A stretch of 64,000 nucleotides of DNA from Bacillota bacterium (GCA_026627065.1 JAPNUO010000004.1:298056-362055), one strand, 5' to 3'; counted from the stretch's first letter, positions 36,305 to 46,839 are shown. Notes: generated by a model not told the origin, from the letters alone. Made by a program: numbers and translations.

Positions 36305-36757
36305 ATGCGGATTGCAGTTGGGGCGGACCACGCCGGATGGCCGTTAAAGGAACCGTTGGTGGCCTTTTTGATGGAAAATGGATGGGACGTGGAGGATTTC
36401 GGCACGTTTGGGCCAGACTCGGTGGACTATCCCGACTATGCGTTTAAGGTCGCAGAAGCGGTCACCCGGGGGGACGCCGATCGCGGCTTATTGCTTTGCG
36501 GCAGTGGCATTGGGATGTGCATTAGCGCCAACAAGGTACCCGGCGTGAGGGCTGCCTTGGCTCACGACGTGGTGGCGGCGCGCCTGGCTCGTGAACACAA
36601 CGACGCCAACATTCTGACCATGGGGGCGCGCTTTATCGCGGCGCCGCTAGCCGAAGAGGTCTTGCGCACCTTTTTATCCACCGAATTTCAGGGCGGCCGC
36701 CATTTAAGGCGGGTGGAAAAAATCGAGGCCTGGGAGCGGCACGAGCCCGGGTTGTAG
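36305..36757 (+). CDS. rpiB: ribose 5-phosphate isomerase B
   Basis: RpiB interconverts ribose 5-phosphate and ribulose 5-phosphate in the pentose phosphate pathway. The 150-residue protein has the RpiB signature: GADHAGWPLKE at the N-terminus, the active-site Cys in LLCGSGIGMCISANKVPGVRAAL (written here as its core CGSGIGMCISANK), and HNDANILTMGAR. The ATG at 36305 follows AAAGGAGC. It lies between ywlE and upp, as in the B. subtilis cluster but without glyA. Confidence 0.95.
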   Translation: MRIAVGADHAGWPLKEPLVAFLMENGWDVEDFGTFGPDSVDYPDYAFKVAEAVTRGDADRGLLLCGSGIGMCISANKVPGVRAALAHDVVAARLAREHNDANILTMGARFIAAPLAEEVLRTFLSTEFQGGRHLRRVEKIEAWERHEPGL

Positions 36758-36776
36758 CCGGAGGCGTCAAACCCCC

Positions 36777-37394
36777 ATGATATTAGTGGAGCATCCGCTG
36801 GTGCGCGTGCATGTGACGGTCATACGCAATCGTGAGACACCGCCAGACCTGTTCCGTTACCATTTGACCGCGTTGGCCCGACTGATGGCCTATCCCGTGT
36901 TGCAAGATCTGGCGACCGAGCCTCTCGCGGTGGTGACGCCCATGGCTACCACCGTGGGCGAGCGCCTGAAGCGTGAACCGGTCTTGGTGCCCGTGTTGCG
37001 CGCAGGTCTCGGGCTAGTCGAGGGATTTCGCGACGTCATCCCGGGAGCGGTGGTGTCGCATTTGGGCATGTATCGCGATCACCAGACCCTACAGCCGGTG
37101 CGTTATTACTCGAATTTTCCCGTGGAACGCCAGCACCACCCCTTTATCCTGTTGGATCCCATGCTAGCCACGGGCGGATCGGCGGTTGATGCGCTGGATT
37201 TCTTAAAGTCGGAGGGCGCCGTCGATATTCGACTGGTCAGCATTATTGCGGCGCCGGAAGGAGTGGAACGCGTCGAGTCACGTCATCCGGATGTGACAAT
37301 CTTTACAGCGGCGCTAGACGAGCGCTTGGACGACAACGGTTACATTATTCCTGGCCTGGGAGACGCCGGCGACCGGCAGTTTGGAACCTACTGA
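36777..37394 (+). CDS. upp: uracil phosphoribosyltransferase
   Basis: Upp joins uracil to PRPP to give UMP in pyrimidine salvage. The 205-residue protein has PVLRAGLGLVEG, the PRPP loop LLDPMLATGGSAVDA, and the C-terminal uracil-binding region GYIIPGLGDAGDRQFGT. The ATG at 36777 has a weak ribosome site (GGAGGCGTC). An NCS1 nucleobase permease is encoded at 21.5 kb and could feed it, though not from the same operon. The atp promoter follows. Confidence 0.95.
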   Translation: MILVEHPLVRVHVTVIRNRETPPDLFRYHLTALARLMAYPVLQDLATEPLAVVTPMATTVGERLKREPVLVPVLRAGLGLVEGFRDVIPGAVVSHLGMYRDHQTLQPVRYYSNFPVERQHHPFILLDPMLATGGSAVDALDFLKSEGAVDIRLVSIIAAPEGVERVESRHPDVTIFTAALDERLDDNGYIIPGLGDAGDRQFGTY

Positions 37395-37422
37395 ATCGTG
37401 GGTGACAAGCAGAGGAGCCAAC

Positions 37423-37451
37423 TTGACTTTGCCGTCATCCCCCGGTATACT
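37423..37451 (+). promoter_or_regulatory. sigma-A promoter of the ATP synthase operon
   Basis: TTGACT (37423-37428) and TATACT (37446-37451) with a 17-nt spacer, near consensus. About 170 nt of leader precede the first open frame. I see no clear terminator in that leader. Confidence 0.85.
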
Positions 37452-37623
37452 TATGCCTCGGTGAAGGGCAGGCAATTTCGTCTGCCCGACTGCGAGAGAC
37501 GCCGTTTAATCCCGAATACCGCCGACATTTGTCCACAGTGACGTGAGAACGGTCGAGAAGGGAGACCCCTTTCGACGTAATGGGGCGAAATTGGGATGTC
37601 ACGCCGAAAGAGGTGGCTTCACG

Positions 37624-37848
37624 GTGGCCGAGCCTAACCAGAAAGAGAGGTCCGCCTTCCGGGGAGTTGGCGTAGCGGCGGCACTGGCAGCCCAACTAGT
37701 CATTGCGATAGTGGTGGGATATGCGATTGGCCATTGGCTCGATGGCAAGCTTCACACCGCGCCGTGGCTGACAATTATAGGCGTGCTGATGGGGATTGTG
37801 GCGGGATTTGTGGGGCTCTTTCAATTGTCTCGGGTTTTGTCACCGTGA
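37624..37848 (+). CDS. AtpZ/AtpI-family small membrane protein
   Basis: A 74-residue protein with two membrane segments (LAAQLVIAIVVGYAIGHWLDG and LTIIGVLMGIVAGFVGLFQL, both shortened here). It belongs to the AtpZ family of small proteins encoded first in many atp operons, thought to help assembly of the c-ring or magnesium uptake. GTG 37624 is chosen as start because AAAGAGGTGG lies upstream and the charged N-terminus is then of normal length. Its stop overlaps the start of the next gene (GTGA). Confidence 0.82.
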   Translation: MAEPNQKERSAFRGVGVAAALAAQLVIAIVVGYAIGHWLDGKLHTAPWLTIIGVLMGIVAGFVGLFQLSRVLSP

Positions 37849-38225
37849 AGGCCTTTCACGATCTATGGAAAAAAGCGGCGGTCATCTCATTGCTGGTAGG
37901 CGCAGGTCTGGCCGCGATCGCCTGGGGTTCGGGATCGTTGGTCATCTGGGGGCTTGCGGTTGGAATTGCTCCCGGCGAAGTCGATTTAATCGGACTCGGT
38001 TTGCGCCTTCCGTTGTTTGCCCAATTAAATCCCCGTGCAGCAATCACAGGAGTCAACTTGCGATTCCTGTCGCGTTTGCTGGTGCTGGGGGTTTATTTTT
38101 ATGCGTTGCACCGATATACCAAGATTAGCATTGACGGTGCCATCGTCGGGATTTTTGTGCCTTACGCGATCTATTTGATCTTGGCTGCGACGGCCAGCAG
38201 GGGTAAGGGGGTGAAAGAGGGATGA
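37845..38225 (+). CDS. atpI: ATP synthase subunit I (AtpI)
   Basis: A 126-residue protein with four membrane segments, at the usual atpI position between AtpZ and the a subunit. The basic N-terminus, the positions of the segments and NLRFLSRLLVLGVYFYAL agree with Firmicutes AtpI, which helps build the c-ring. The GTG at 37845 overlaps the AtpZ stop, and the end overlaps atpB by 4 bp, so the three are coupled. Sequence conservation in this family is low, and the call leans on context. Confidence 0.78.
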   Translation: MKAFHDLWKKAAVISLLVGAGLAAIAWGSGSLVIWGLAVGIAPGEVDLIGLGLRLPLFAQLNPRAAITGVNLRFLSRLLVLGVYFYALHRYTKISIDGAIVGIFVPYAIYLILAATASRGKGVKEG

Positions 38226-38914
38226 ATTTTTCGCTCACAGCCTTTCAGTGGCCACCGTTTATCACCGGCTTGATCTCCATTGCCGTGGTGTTGCTGTTTG
38301 GCCTGTTGGCAGCCCGACGGGCTACGGCCGGCGTGCCTTCCGGAAGCCAAAGCTTCATGGAGACAGCTATAGAAACCTTCCAAGATCTGGTGGGCCAGAT
38401 GGCCCCGCCAGCCCTGGCGCCAAATTTGTCGCTGCTCGCGCTGACCTTGTTTTTGATGCTCGTGGTGGCCAACATTCTCGGGTTGTTGCCGTTCCCGGGC
38501 TTTGGCGGGGGATGGATTCACTCGCCCACGGCTTCCCTGAGCATTCCAGCCGGTTTGGCCGGCGCCATGTTCCTGCTCATTCAGTGGGCGGGCATTAAGT
38601 ACAAGGGGCTGGGAGGCTGGGTTTACGGCTGGGTCTGGAAGCCGTTTCCGGTGATTGGATTGGTCATCAATGCGCTGGAGCAGCTGGTCATGCCCGTGAG
38701 CTTGGCCTTTCGGTTGTTCGGCAACATTTTGGCGGGGGAACTTGTGCTTCGGATGACGACGCACATGCCTCACGGCATCGGCGGCGTGCTGACCACCTTC
38801 TTCATCGGCACGCTGTGGCTGGTGTTCAGTGTGGTGATTTCCCTGATTCAAGCGCTCATTTTCACCATCTTGACGGTGGCTTACATGAGCATTCAAGCGA
38901 GTCACGACCATTAA
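38222..38914 (+). CDS. atpB: ATP synthase Fo subunit a
   Basis: The a subunit forms the proton half-channels next to the c-ring. The 230-residue protein has five to six membrane segments and the essential Arg in SLAFRLFGNILAGE (R164). LTLFLMLVVANILGLLPFPG precedes it, given here in part. No sodium-type pattern is apparent. The ATG at 38222 overlaps the atpI stop. The protein is somewhat short compared with E. coli AtpB, which is normal for Firmicutes. Confidence 0.95.
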   Translation: MNFSLTAFQWPPFITGLISIAVVLLFGLLAARRATAGVPSGSQSFMETAIETFQDLVGQMAPPALAPNLSLLALTLFLMLVVANILGLLPFPGFGGGWIHSPTASLSIPAGLAGAMFLLIQWAGIKYKGLGGWVYGWVWKPFPVIGLVINALEQLVMPVSLAFRLFGNILAGELVLRMTTHMPHGIGGVLTTFFIGTLWLVFSVVISLIQALIFTILTVAYMSIQASHDH

Positions 38915-38938
38915 GCCAGAGGACGTGGCGGGCAATGA

Positions 38939-39196
<258 letters not shown>

Positions 39197-39225
39197 TCCA
39201 CCCGGCTAAGGGAAGGAGCATCGAC

Positions 39226-39720
39226 GTGTCCAGCACTTCACTGACCGTGGGCAATATGATAGCGGCGGTGCTGCAGTGGGTCTTGCTTCTGATTTTGCTG
39301 CGCGCCTTCGTCTATAAGCCCATCCTGGCCGCCATGCAAAAGCGCAAGGAGACGATTGCTAAACAAATCAGCGATGCCGACGGGCTGAAGGCCGAGGCGG
39401 AAAAGCTCCGGGAAGAAGCGCTTCAGCTCATCAATGAAGCGCGGGACGAAGCCAAGCAAATCGTGGCCAATGCCCGCCAGGAAGCCGAAGAACAAGCGAA
39501 AAAAATTGTCGAACAGGCGCAGCGCGAGGCCAGTTATCGGCAAAAAGCGGCGATTGAAGAGATTGAATACGAGCGCGACCAAGCTTTAGCCGCCATTCGC
39601 GGCCAGGTCGCGGATCTGGTGCTGTTGGCGGCTGGCAAGGTGATTGAGCGTAACTTGACCGGTGAAGACCAACATCGCTACGTCGAAGAAGTCGTGCGGG
39701 ATGCGGGGCAATGGCAATGA
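39226..39720 (+). CDS. atpF: ATP synthase Fo subunit b
   Basis: The peripheral stalk subunit, 164 residues. One N-terminal membrane helix (about 8-28) is followed by a long charged helix with coiled-coil character (KAEAEKLREEALQLINEARDE, in part). The GTG at 39226 has AAGGAGC upstream. An open frame runs back to 39148, into atpE, but lacks a ribosome site. It overlaps the delta gene by 4 bp. Confidence 0.95.
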   Translation: MSSTSLTVGNMIAAVLQWVLLLILLRAFVYKPILAAMQKRKETIAKQISDADGLKAEAEKLREEALQLINEARDEAKQIVANARQEAEEQAKKIVEQAQREASYRQKAAIEEIEYERDQALAAIRGQVADLVLLAAGKVIERNLTGEDQHRYVEEVVRDAGQWQ

Positions 39721-40280
39721 AGGAAGAAAAGGTGGCGCGACCTTACGCACGAGCATTGTTTCAGTTGGCCCAGGCGCGCGGCGCGGAGGCGGCGGTGGCC
39801 GAACATTTGGGCGCCCTCGTGAAGCTATGGAACGAGGACGCGGGTTTCCAGACGTTTATCCGGCGGCCAGAGGTGGCGCCGCCTATCAAGCGGCAGGTCA
39901 TCGAGCGAGCCTTTCCGGATCTCGACGATGTCACACGCCGGTTTGTCGGGGTGGTGCTGGAGAAAGGGCGGCAGGAGTTGTTGCCCGCCATCTTTGACGA
40001 GTTTCGCCGTTTGTGGGATGAAGCCCGGGGCATTCTGGAGGCGGAGGTCACGGCGGCGGAGGCTCTGAGCGACGAGGAGCACAAACAACTGAGCGATGCC
40101 TTAAGCCGGGCCACGGGACGTCTGGTGCGGCTTGCGGTCAAGGAAGATCGAGGGCTCATTGGCGGTGTGGTCGTGCGCATTGGCGATCGGGTACTCGACG
40201 GTAGTTTAGCCCGACGACTTGCCCTCCTAGGTGAGCGGCTGCGTAGCGGGGACGGGGGAGGTATGGCGATTGAGCATTAA
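39717..40280 (+). CDS. atpH: ATP synthase F1 subunit delta
   Basis: The delta subunit (187 residues) joins the b stalk to the top of F1. It starts with [13 protein letters not shown], the usual helix, and ends with the conserved [26 protein letters not shown] segment, shown here as its core [12 protein letters not shown]. The ATG at 39717 overlaps the atpF stop (ATGA); an ATG two codons upstream is the alternative. The end overlaps the atpA start by 11 bp. Confidence 0.94.
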   Translation: MKEEKVARPYARALFQLAQARGAEAAVAEHLGALVKLWNEDAGFQTFIRRPEVAPPIKRQVIERAFPDLDDVTRRFVGVVLEKGRQELLPAIFDEFRRLWDEARGILEAEVTAAEALSDEEHKQLSDALSRATGRLVRLAVKEDRGLIGGVVVRIGDRVLDGSLARRLALLGERLRSGDGGGMAIEH

Positions 40281-41778
40281 ACCCGACGAGATTAGCGCGA
40301 TTCTTCGGGAAGAAATTGAGAAGTACGGAATCGTCACGGAGCTGTCCGAGTCCGGGGTGGTGCTGAGTGTCGGCGACGGCATTTCCCGCATCTACGGGCT
40401 GAGTTCTTGCATGGCCGGCGAACTGTTGGAGTTCGATAATGGCACCTACGGCATGGCCCTGAACCTTGAAGAGGATAACGTAGGGTGTGTCATTTTAGGC
40501 GATGATCAAGGCATCAAGGAGGGCGCGCGCGTCAGGCGGACGGGCCGTGTGGTGGAGGTGCCCGTAGGCGAGGCGCTCATCGGCCGGGTGGTGAGCGCAT
40601 TGGGCCAGCCCATCGACGGCAAGGGCCCGATTCACGCGGAGAAGCGGCGGCCGGTGGAGTATCCCGCTCCCGGGATTATCGATCGTCAGCCGGTGGATAC
40701 GCCGCTGCAAACGGGTCTGAAGGCCATCGACGCCATGATTCCCATCGGCCGCGGGCAGCGCGAGCTCATTATTGGCGACCGTTCGACGGGGAAAACGGCG
40801 CTGGCGATCGACACCATTTTGAATCAGCGGGACCAAAACGTGATTTGCATTTACGTCGGCATTGGCCAAAAGGAATCGACCATTGCCGGCATTGTTCGCA
40901 CCTTGGAAGAGCATGGCGCCATGGACTATTCCATTGTCGTCGCCGCGTCGGCGTCCGAACCGGCGCCGCTGCAATATCTGGCGCCTTACGCGGGGTGCGC
41001 CATGGGTGAAGAGTTTCGCGACCGCGGCCAAGACGTCCTCGTGGTCTACGACGACTTGTCCAAACACGCCGTGGCCTACCGCGCCATGTCTTTGCTCTTG
41101 CGGCGGCCGCCGGGCCGGGAAGCCTATCCTGGCGATGTCTTCTACCTCCACTCGCGGTTGTTGGAACGGGCGGCGCGGTTGAGCGACGAGAAGGGCGGTG
41201 GGAGCCTGACGGCGCTTCCCATTATTGAGACGCTGGCTGGCGACATCTCGGCGTATATTCCCACCAACGTCATTTCCATTACCGACGGCCAAATTTTCCT
41301 GGAAAGCGATCTCTTCTTTTCCGGGGTGCGCCCGGCGGTGAACGTGGGACTGTCTGTGTCGCGCGTGGGTGGCGCGGCGCAGGTCAAAGCCATGCGGCAA
41401 GTGGCGGGCGGAATGCGGCTTGACTTGGCGCAGTACCGGGAACTGGCGGCATTTGCCCAGTTTGGGTCGGACTTGGATAAGGCGACTCAGGCTCGACTGG
41501 CACGAGGGGCCCGGACGGTCGAGCTCCTGAAGCAGCCCCAATATCAGCCGATGCCGGTCGAAGAGCAGGTGGCCGTGATTTACGCGGTGACGAAAGGGTT
41601 TGTGGACGACGTGCCGGTTGAGCGCGTTCGCGACTTTGAGCGGGGCCTCTTGCGCTATCTGAAAGAGCACCGGCCGCAAATTCTCGCCGCGATTAAAGCG
41701 GAGCGGGCGCTGTCGGACGATCTCATGCGCCAGTTGAACGAAGCGATTGAAGAGTTTAAGAAAACGGCGGTGTTTTAA
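40270..41778 (+). CDS. atpA: ATP synthase F1 subunit alpha
   Basis: The non-catalytic nucleotide-binding subunit, 502 residues. The Walker A reads [10 protein letters not shown], with Ser where Gln is more usual. [10 protein letters not shown], the arginine-finger region [15 protein letters not shown], and the C-terminal helical domain are present. I take TTG 40270 as start (LSIKPDEIS after GGGGGAGG); it lies inside the end of atpH. The longer frame from 40231 adds residues unlike other AtpA proteins. Confidence 0.96.
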   Translation: MSIKPDEISAILREEIEKYGIVTELSESGVVLSVGDGISRIYGLSSCMAGELLEFDNGTYGMALNLEEDNVGCVILGDDQGIKEGARVRRTGRVVEVPVGEALIGRVVSALGQPIDGKGPIHAEKRRPVEYPAPGIIDRQPVDTPLQTGLKAIDAMIPIGRGQRELIIGDRSTGKTALAIDTILNQRDQNVICIYVGIGQKESTIAGIVRTLEEHGAMDYSIVVAASASEPAPLQYLAPYAGCAMGEEFRDRGQDVLVVYDDLSKHAVAYRAMSLLLRRPPGREAYPGDVFYLHSRLLERAARLSDEKGGGSLTALPIIETLAGDISAYIPTNVISITDGQIFLESDLFFSGVRPAVNVGLSVSRVGGAAQVKAMRQVAGGMRLDLAQYRELAAFAQFGSDLDKATQARLARGARTVELLKQPQYQPMPVEEQVAVIYAVTKGFVDDVPVERVRDFERGLLRYLKEHRPQILAAIKAERALSDDLMRQLNEAIEEFKKTAVF

Positions 41779-42642
41779 ATGGCAGGGGGGGGACTGCAGG
41801 AGATTCGCCGCCGGATCCGGAGCGTGCAAAATACCCAACAAATTACCCGAGCCATGAAATTAGTGGCGGGCGCCAAGCTGCGCCGAGCGGAGGAGCGTGC
41901 CCGCGCGTCGCGGGCCTACTTCCAAGAGATCCGGGCGGTGACGGCGCGCGCCGTCGAGCGCGGGGGACTGCACCATCCGTTGCTGGAACAGCGGCCGGAG
42001 GAGCGGCTGGCCATGGTGGTGATTACCTCGGATCGCGGGCTGGCAGGGCCGTTCAACGCCAACGTGCTTCGCCGCGCGCAAGCCGCGCTGAACGCCTCCA
42101 GCGCCCGGGTGAAGGAAGTCTACGCCGTGGGCCGCAAAGGCCGGGATTATTTCCGGTACCGGAACGTTCCCATTGCAGCAGAGTTTGTCGGCCTGGGGGA
42201 CGATCCGACGTATCGGCAGGCGCGGGCGGTGGCGGACGAAATTATTGCCCGTTACCTCAAGCGCGAGGTGGATGTGGTGTACTTAGCCTACACGGAATAC
42301 CGCAATGCGATGACGCACGAGCCGAAAGTCATGCGGCTCTTGCCTGTGGAACCGCCGCCGCGGCCGGAGACGGAGAGCCCGCTCATGGGGTACGTCTTCG
42401 AGCCGGATCCTCGCGAAGTCTTCCGCGACCTGCTGCCCCGCTACGTGGAAATGCTCATTTTTGGCGCATTGCTGGAGAGCAAGGCGTCGGAACAAGGGGC
42501 GCGAATGACAGCGATGGACAATGCGAGCAAAAACGCGGATGAGTTGATTCGGCGTTTGGTTTTGCTGCGCAATCGCATGCGGCAGGCAGCCATTACGCGA
42601 GAGATCGCGGAACTCGTGGGCGGCGCCGAAGCGTTGAAATAG
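41779..42642 (+). CDS. atpG: ATP synthase F1 subunit gamma
   Basis: The central rotor shaft, 287 residues. The N-terminal helix RRRIRSVQNTQQITRAMKLVA and the C-terminal helix (MTAMDNASKNADELI, then ITREIAELVGGAEAL) are the parts that sit in the F1 hexamer, and both are well conserved. TSDRGLAGPFNANV is also typical. The ATG follows the atpA stop with no gap; the ribosome site is inside atpA, so coupling is probable. Confidence 0.95.
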   Translation: MAGGGLQEIRRRIRSVQNTQQITRAMKLVAGAKLRRAEERARASRAYFQEIRAVTARAVERGGLHHPLLEQRPEERLAMVVITSDRGLAGPFNANVLRRAQAALNASSARVKEVYAVGRKGRDYFRYRNVPIAAEFVGLGDDPTYRQARAVADEIIARYLKREVDVVYLAYTEYRNAMTHEPKVMRLLPVEPPPRPETESPLMGYVFEPDPREVFRDLLPRYVEMLIFGALLESKASEQGARMTAMDNASKNADELIRRLVLLRNRMRQAAITREIAELVGGAEALK

Positions 42643-44094
<1,452 letters not shown>

Positions 44095-44105
44095 GGGGGG
44101 AGACC

Positions 44106-44546
44106 ATGGCCACGCCCTATCATTTGAAGGTGGTGACGCCTGAACAGGTGGTGTGGGACGGGAATGCGACGGAAATTATTGTCCGCACCACCGAGGGCGA
44201 AATCGGGATTTTGGCGCATCATCTCCAAATTATTAGTCCTTTGGTTCCGCACATTATGACGGTGTATGGCGAGGACGGCCAAACGACAATGTTGGCGGTG
44301 AGCGGCGGCTTTATCGAAGTCCAGGACCAAGGCGTCACGATTTTGGCCGATGCGGCGGAAACGGCTCAACAAATTGATGTGGCCCGGGCAGAACGCGCGC
44401 GGCAGCGTGCGTTGGAGCGATTAAACACGGGCGCCTCGTCGCAGGACATCGATATTGCCCGTGCCCAGCGCGCGCTAGCCCGCGCCGAAAACCGGCTTAA
44501 ACTGGCCGGGCAAGTGACGGGGGTGCGCGTGAGCACGACCCGATAG
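44106..44546 (+). CDS. atpC: ATP synthase F1 subunit epsilon
   Basis: The epsilon subunit, 146 residues, with the N-terminal beta barrel (LKVVTPEQVVWDG, GEIGILAHH) and a C-terminal helical hairpin rich in Ala, Arg and Glu that can insert in F1 and block ATP hydrolysis. The ATG at 44106 follows AGGGGGGG. It is the last gene of the operon; a strong terminator begins 10 bp after the stop. Confidence 0.95.
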   Translation: MATPYHLKVVTPEQVVWDGNATEIIVRTTEGEIGILAHHLQIISPLVPHIMTVYGEDGQTTMLAVSGGFIEVQDQGVTILADAAETAQQIDVARAERARQRALERLNTGASSQDIDIARAQRALARAENRLKLAGQVTGVRVSTTR

Positions 44547-44555
44547 CCTTTTGAT

Positions 44556-44596
44556 GCAGCAGCCTCTCCTGGGGCGAGAGGCTGCTGCTTTTTTTT
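44556..44596 (+). terminator. intrinsic terminator of the atp operon
   Basis: A 13-bp perfect stem (44556-44568 with 44576-44588) and a 7-nt loop, followed by eight Ts (44589-44596). Confidence 0.95.
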
Positions 44597-44653
44597 GCGT
44601 ATGAAGGGCCGGGGACCGTGGAACAATTTGACAACAAGGGAGGGGGGAAGGGC

Positions 44654-45358
44654 ATGGGCATGGCATGGGGGGCCGTCGGGTTGAGCGCCTTGATGTGGCT
44701 GGGGGTACCAACGACGCCCAGGAGTTCCGCTGCGATGTTGGTGTCGGCGCTCACCGCGGCGGGGACGAAGATGAGCCAAGGAAGCGTCAGCGACTGGGTG
44801 AGTGTGGAACAACCCACGTCCCTTGGGCGACTTTTGTCGGAGGTGGCCCGACAGCTCGGGGTGAGGGCTCCCATCCATGCTTGGCGCGGATATGGCTACG
44901 ACGGGCTTAGCGAACGCGGACGGGTGGGCGGTGGCGAGGTGCAGGTGTTGGTGGAGCGCGTGGCGCCGGACAATCCCGACATCGTCGTGACAGAAACCTG
45001 GAATCGCGTCGGATGGGGATTCCCCGTTCGGGAAGCGGCGCTTGCCCGGACGTTGTGTCGCTACGGAATGCTGCATCAGGAGGTGACGGTGGCAGGTGTG
45101 TGGACGCGGGTCCTGACGCCGCACGAAGAGGCAAAAGCGATCGAAGGCGTATGGCGCGCGCTTCGCGGGCGGCCCCTGTCCGAGAGCGTTGGGCGACGCG
45201 CCGTGGTAGAGTTTGGCCGAACGCCGGACGTTTCGGCGACGACGCGCTGGGCTCAGAAGCGCGTGAACGTGCAGCTGGTGGTTTCTCTCCACCGTCGAGC
45301 CCATGAGACGGTGCTTTACCTGGGTTCCCCGTTGGTGACAATTCCCTACGAAGTTTGA
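44654..45358 (+). CDS. YwmB-like exported protein
   Basis: A 234-residue protein with a signal sequence (about 3-25) and no membrane segment after it. The call of YwmB family rests on position directly after atpC and before spoIIQ/spoIIID, as in B. subtilis, and on general length and character (alternating strands, VTETW, Cys-containing helix). YwmB has a TATA-box-binding-protein-like fold and no known function. I choose ATG 44654 after AGGGGGGAAGG; a GTG at 44618 is possible. murA and spoIID, which follow ywmB in B. subtilis, are missing here. Confidence 0.65.
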   Translation: MGMAWGAVGLSALMWLGVPTTPRSSAAMLVSALTAAGTKMSQGSVSDWVSVEQPTSLGRLLSEVARQLGVRAPIHAWRGYGYDGLSERGRVGGGEVQVLVERVAPDNPDIVVTETWNRVGWGFPVREAALARTLCRYGMLHQEVTVAGVWTRVLTPHEEAKAIEGVWRALRGRPLSESVGRRAVVEFGRTPDVSATTRWAQKRVNVQLVVSLHRRAHETVLYLGSPLVTIPYEV

Positions 45359-45427
45359 ACTGGAAAGAAATGGGCAAACTGGAAATAGCCCCGATCGGGC
45401 AATTTCTGTAGAGGAAGCGGGAAAAGC

Positions 45428-46000
45428 ATGGCGAATCGTCGCACAACGTGGTTAGGCGTGGCGGCGGGTGTGGTCATGGTTGGCGGGGCAGCAACGCTGT
45501 TTTTGACAACGCGCCAGCAGGCTCCAACATCTGCACCCGTTGGCCATCCTCCGTCCACGACGGTGTCCCATCTAAATCAGTCCGAGAATCCCACGTCTCA
45601 ACCGCTAAAGATGCCGGTGGCCGGGACGGTGGCGCGCGGATTTGGATGGCAGTATTCAGGCGCGCTAAACGAATGGTACTACAACCCAGGGATTACCATT
45701 GCCGCCCCCGAGGGTAAGCCGGTGGTCGCCGCCTGGGGCGGCACGGTGACCGAGGTGACGCACGAGCCGCATATGGGATTGACGGTGACGGTGCGCGACG
45801 GCGACGGATTTGACACCGTCTACGGACACTTGGGTCAAGTAGGGGTAAAGCCGGGCCAAGTGATTCGCCAAGGCCAAGTCATTGGCACGGTCGGAGGCCC
45901 GAGTCTCTATAGCCGAGACAGCGGATCGCACGTGGATTTTCAAGTCTACCACGGTGCCACCGCGGCCAATCCGATGAACTATCTCTACCCCTCTTCTTAA
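45428..46000 (+). CDS. spoIIQ: SpoIIQ-like degenerate M23/LytM protein
   Basis: A 190-residue protein with one N-terminal membrane segment (about 8-27), a Ser/Thr/Pro-rich linker and a LytM/M23 domain. The zinc site is lost: the usual HxxxD-type motif reads NPGIT (86-90) and the usual HxH reads HVD (168-170), while the YGHLGQ turn is retained. Loss of ligands fits SpoIIQ, which in B. subtilis is a scaffold on the forespore side that binds SpoIIIAH and is not an active hydrolase. Its place before spoIIID supports this. The ATG at 45428 follows GAGGAAGCGGG. Confidence 0.8.
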   Translation: MANRRTTWLGVAAGVVMVGGAATLFLTTRQQAPTSAPVGHPPSTTVSHLNQSENPTSQPLKMPVAGTVARGFGWQYSGALNEWYYNPGITIAAPEGKPVVAAWGGTVTEVTHEPHMGLTVTVRDGDGFDTVYGHLGQVGVKPGQVIRQGQVIGTVGGPSLYSRDSGSHVDFQVYHGATAANPMNYLYPSS

Positions 46001-46015
46001 CGCGTAAGCCAACTT

Positions 46016-46046
46016 ATGCCAGGGCGCGGCCCTGGCATTTATTTTT
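46016..46046 (+). terminator. intrinsic terminator after spoIIQ
   Basis: A 10-bp stem (46016-46025 with 46029-46038) with a GCG loop, followed by TTATTTTT. Confidence 0.85.
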
Positions 46047-46062
46047 ATGCGCACCATATACT
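46034..46062 (+). promoter_or_regulatory. possible sigma-E-type promoter of spoIIID
   Basis: CATATACT (46055-46062) is close to the sigma-E -10 consensus CATACAnT. A weaker ATATT-like -35 (GGCATTT, 46034-46040) lies 14 nt upstream, inside the terminator arm. In B. subtilis spoIIID is transcribed by sigma-E. The match is suggestive only. Confidence 0.35.
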
Positions 46063-46097
46063 CTAGCAGACGACGGGGGGAGAAAGGGGCCGGAGAG

Positions 46098-46355
46098 GTG
46101 AAGGACCACATCTGGCAACGCGTAATGGATATTGGCAATTACATTCTCAAGAGCGGTGCGACCGTCCGGGATACAGCCAAAGTGTTTGGCGTGTCAAAAA
46201 GCACCGTGCATAAGGATGTGACGGAACGCCTGCCCAAGGTCAATGCCCACCTTGCCAATGAGGTCAAAAAAGTGTTGGAGGTGAACAAGGCGGAACGACA
46301 TTTGCGTGGGGGCGAAGCCACGCGCCAGAAATTCCGCACGCAACACCCGATGTAG
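46098..46355 (+). CDS. spoIIID: sporulation transcription factor SpoIIID
   Basis: A small DNA-binding protein of 85 residues that switches mother-cell gene expression during sporulation. It matches SpoIIID clearly: helix-turn-helix TAKVFGVSKSTVHKDVTERL, then NAHLANEVKKVLEVNKAERH and the characteristic RHLRGGEATR C-terminal segment. The start is GTG 46098; the frame back to 46047 overlaps the promoter and terminator region. Its presence is the best evidence in the window that the organism forms endospores. Confidence 0.95.
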   Translation: MKDHIWQRVMDIGNYILKSGATVRDTAKVFGVSKSTVHKDVTERLPKVNAHLANEVKKVLEVNKAERHLRGGEATRQKFRTQHPM

Positions 46356-46378
46356 CCCCACACTCGCGAGACCACCCA

Positions 46379-46404
46379 GCCGGGGGCGGCGCGGGGCCCC
46401 CGGC
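46379..46404 (+). terminator. GC hairpin after spoIIID
   Basis: A perfect 9-bp GC stem (46379-46387 with 46396-46404). There is no T-run, so termination activity is doubtful; it may be a pause site or act with Rho. Confidence 0.35.
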
Positions 46405-46700
46405 CCATATCCACCCCGTTGTCGGAGCACTCCTGCCTACGAAAAGACAAGGCCGCTAGAGGTCTCTTTCGCCATGTGATATCATTAAACGAGTGAGCCG
46501 GGGGGCGCGTTGGCCTAAATAAGCCCCGAGGCTTTGCTAGGGCGAATGGACAGGCGAGCACACAGAGCGCTGTGGCCCTAAGGTGAGTCGGACAGCCTTT
46601 CGCTGGGCCGTGGGCCTTGGTGGAGCACCATTTGAGGAAGTGCTTGCCGTTCGCTATCAGCGTGTAAGATGCGGGCGATCGCTCGCACCAATGCAAAGTG

Positions 46701-46799
46701 TCTCTTATCAAGAGCGGTGGAGGGACAGGCCCGATGAAGCCCGGCAACCAGGTGAAATGCCCCGGTGCCAAGCCCGACCGCTATGCGGGGGATGAGAGA
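46701..46799 (+). ncRNA. SAM-I (S-box) riboswitch aptamer
   Basis: The strand starts TCTCTTATCAAGAGCGGTGG, then has GGCCCGATGAAGCCCGGCAACC, a short arm with GGTGCCA, and closes with GATGAGAGA, which pairs with the first bases as P1. These are the conserved elements of the SAM-I class. It controls metK, which makes the ligand S-adenosylmethionine. The region from 46405 to 46700 upstream contains no gene or promoter that I can firmly identify. Confidence 0.95.
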
Positions 46800-46811
46800 A
46801 CAGGAAGCTAA

Positions 46812-46839
46812 CCTCTTCTCTCGGGAAGAGGATTTTTTT
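46812..46839 (+). terminator. riboswitch expression-platform terminator
   Basis: A 7-bp stem (46812-46818 with 46825-46831) followed by A and seven Ts. The left arm can compete with the closing helix of the aptamer, so ligand binding should favour termination. Confidence 0.9.

Noticed and set aside
40495..41841. 448-codon minus-strand frame opposite atpA
   Set aside because: A by-product of GC-rich codon use in atpA; composition (many Arg, His, Gln) is typical of antisense shadows.
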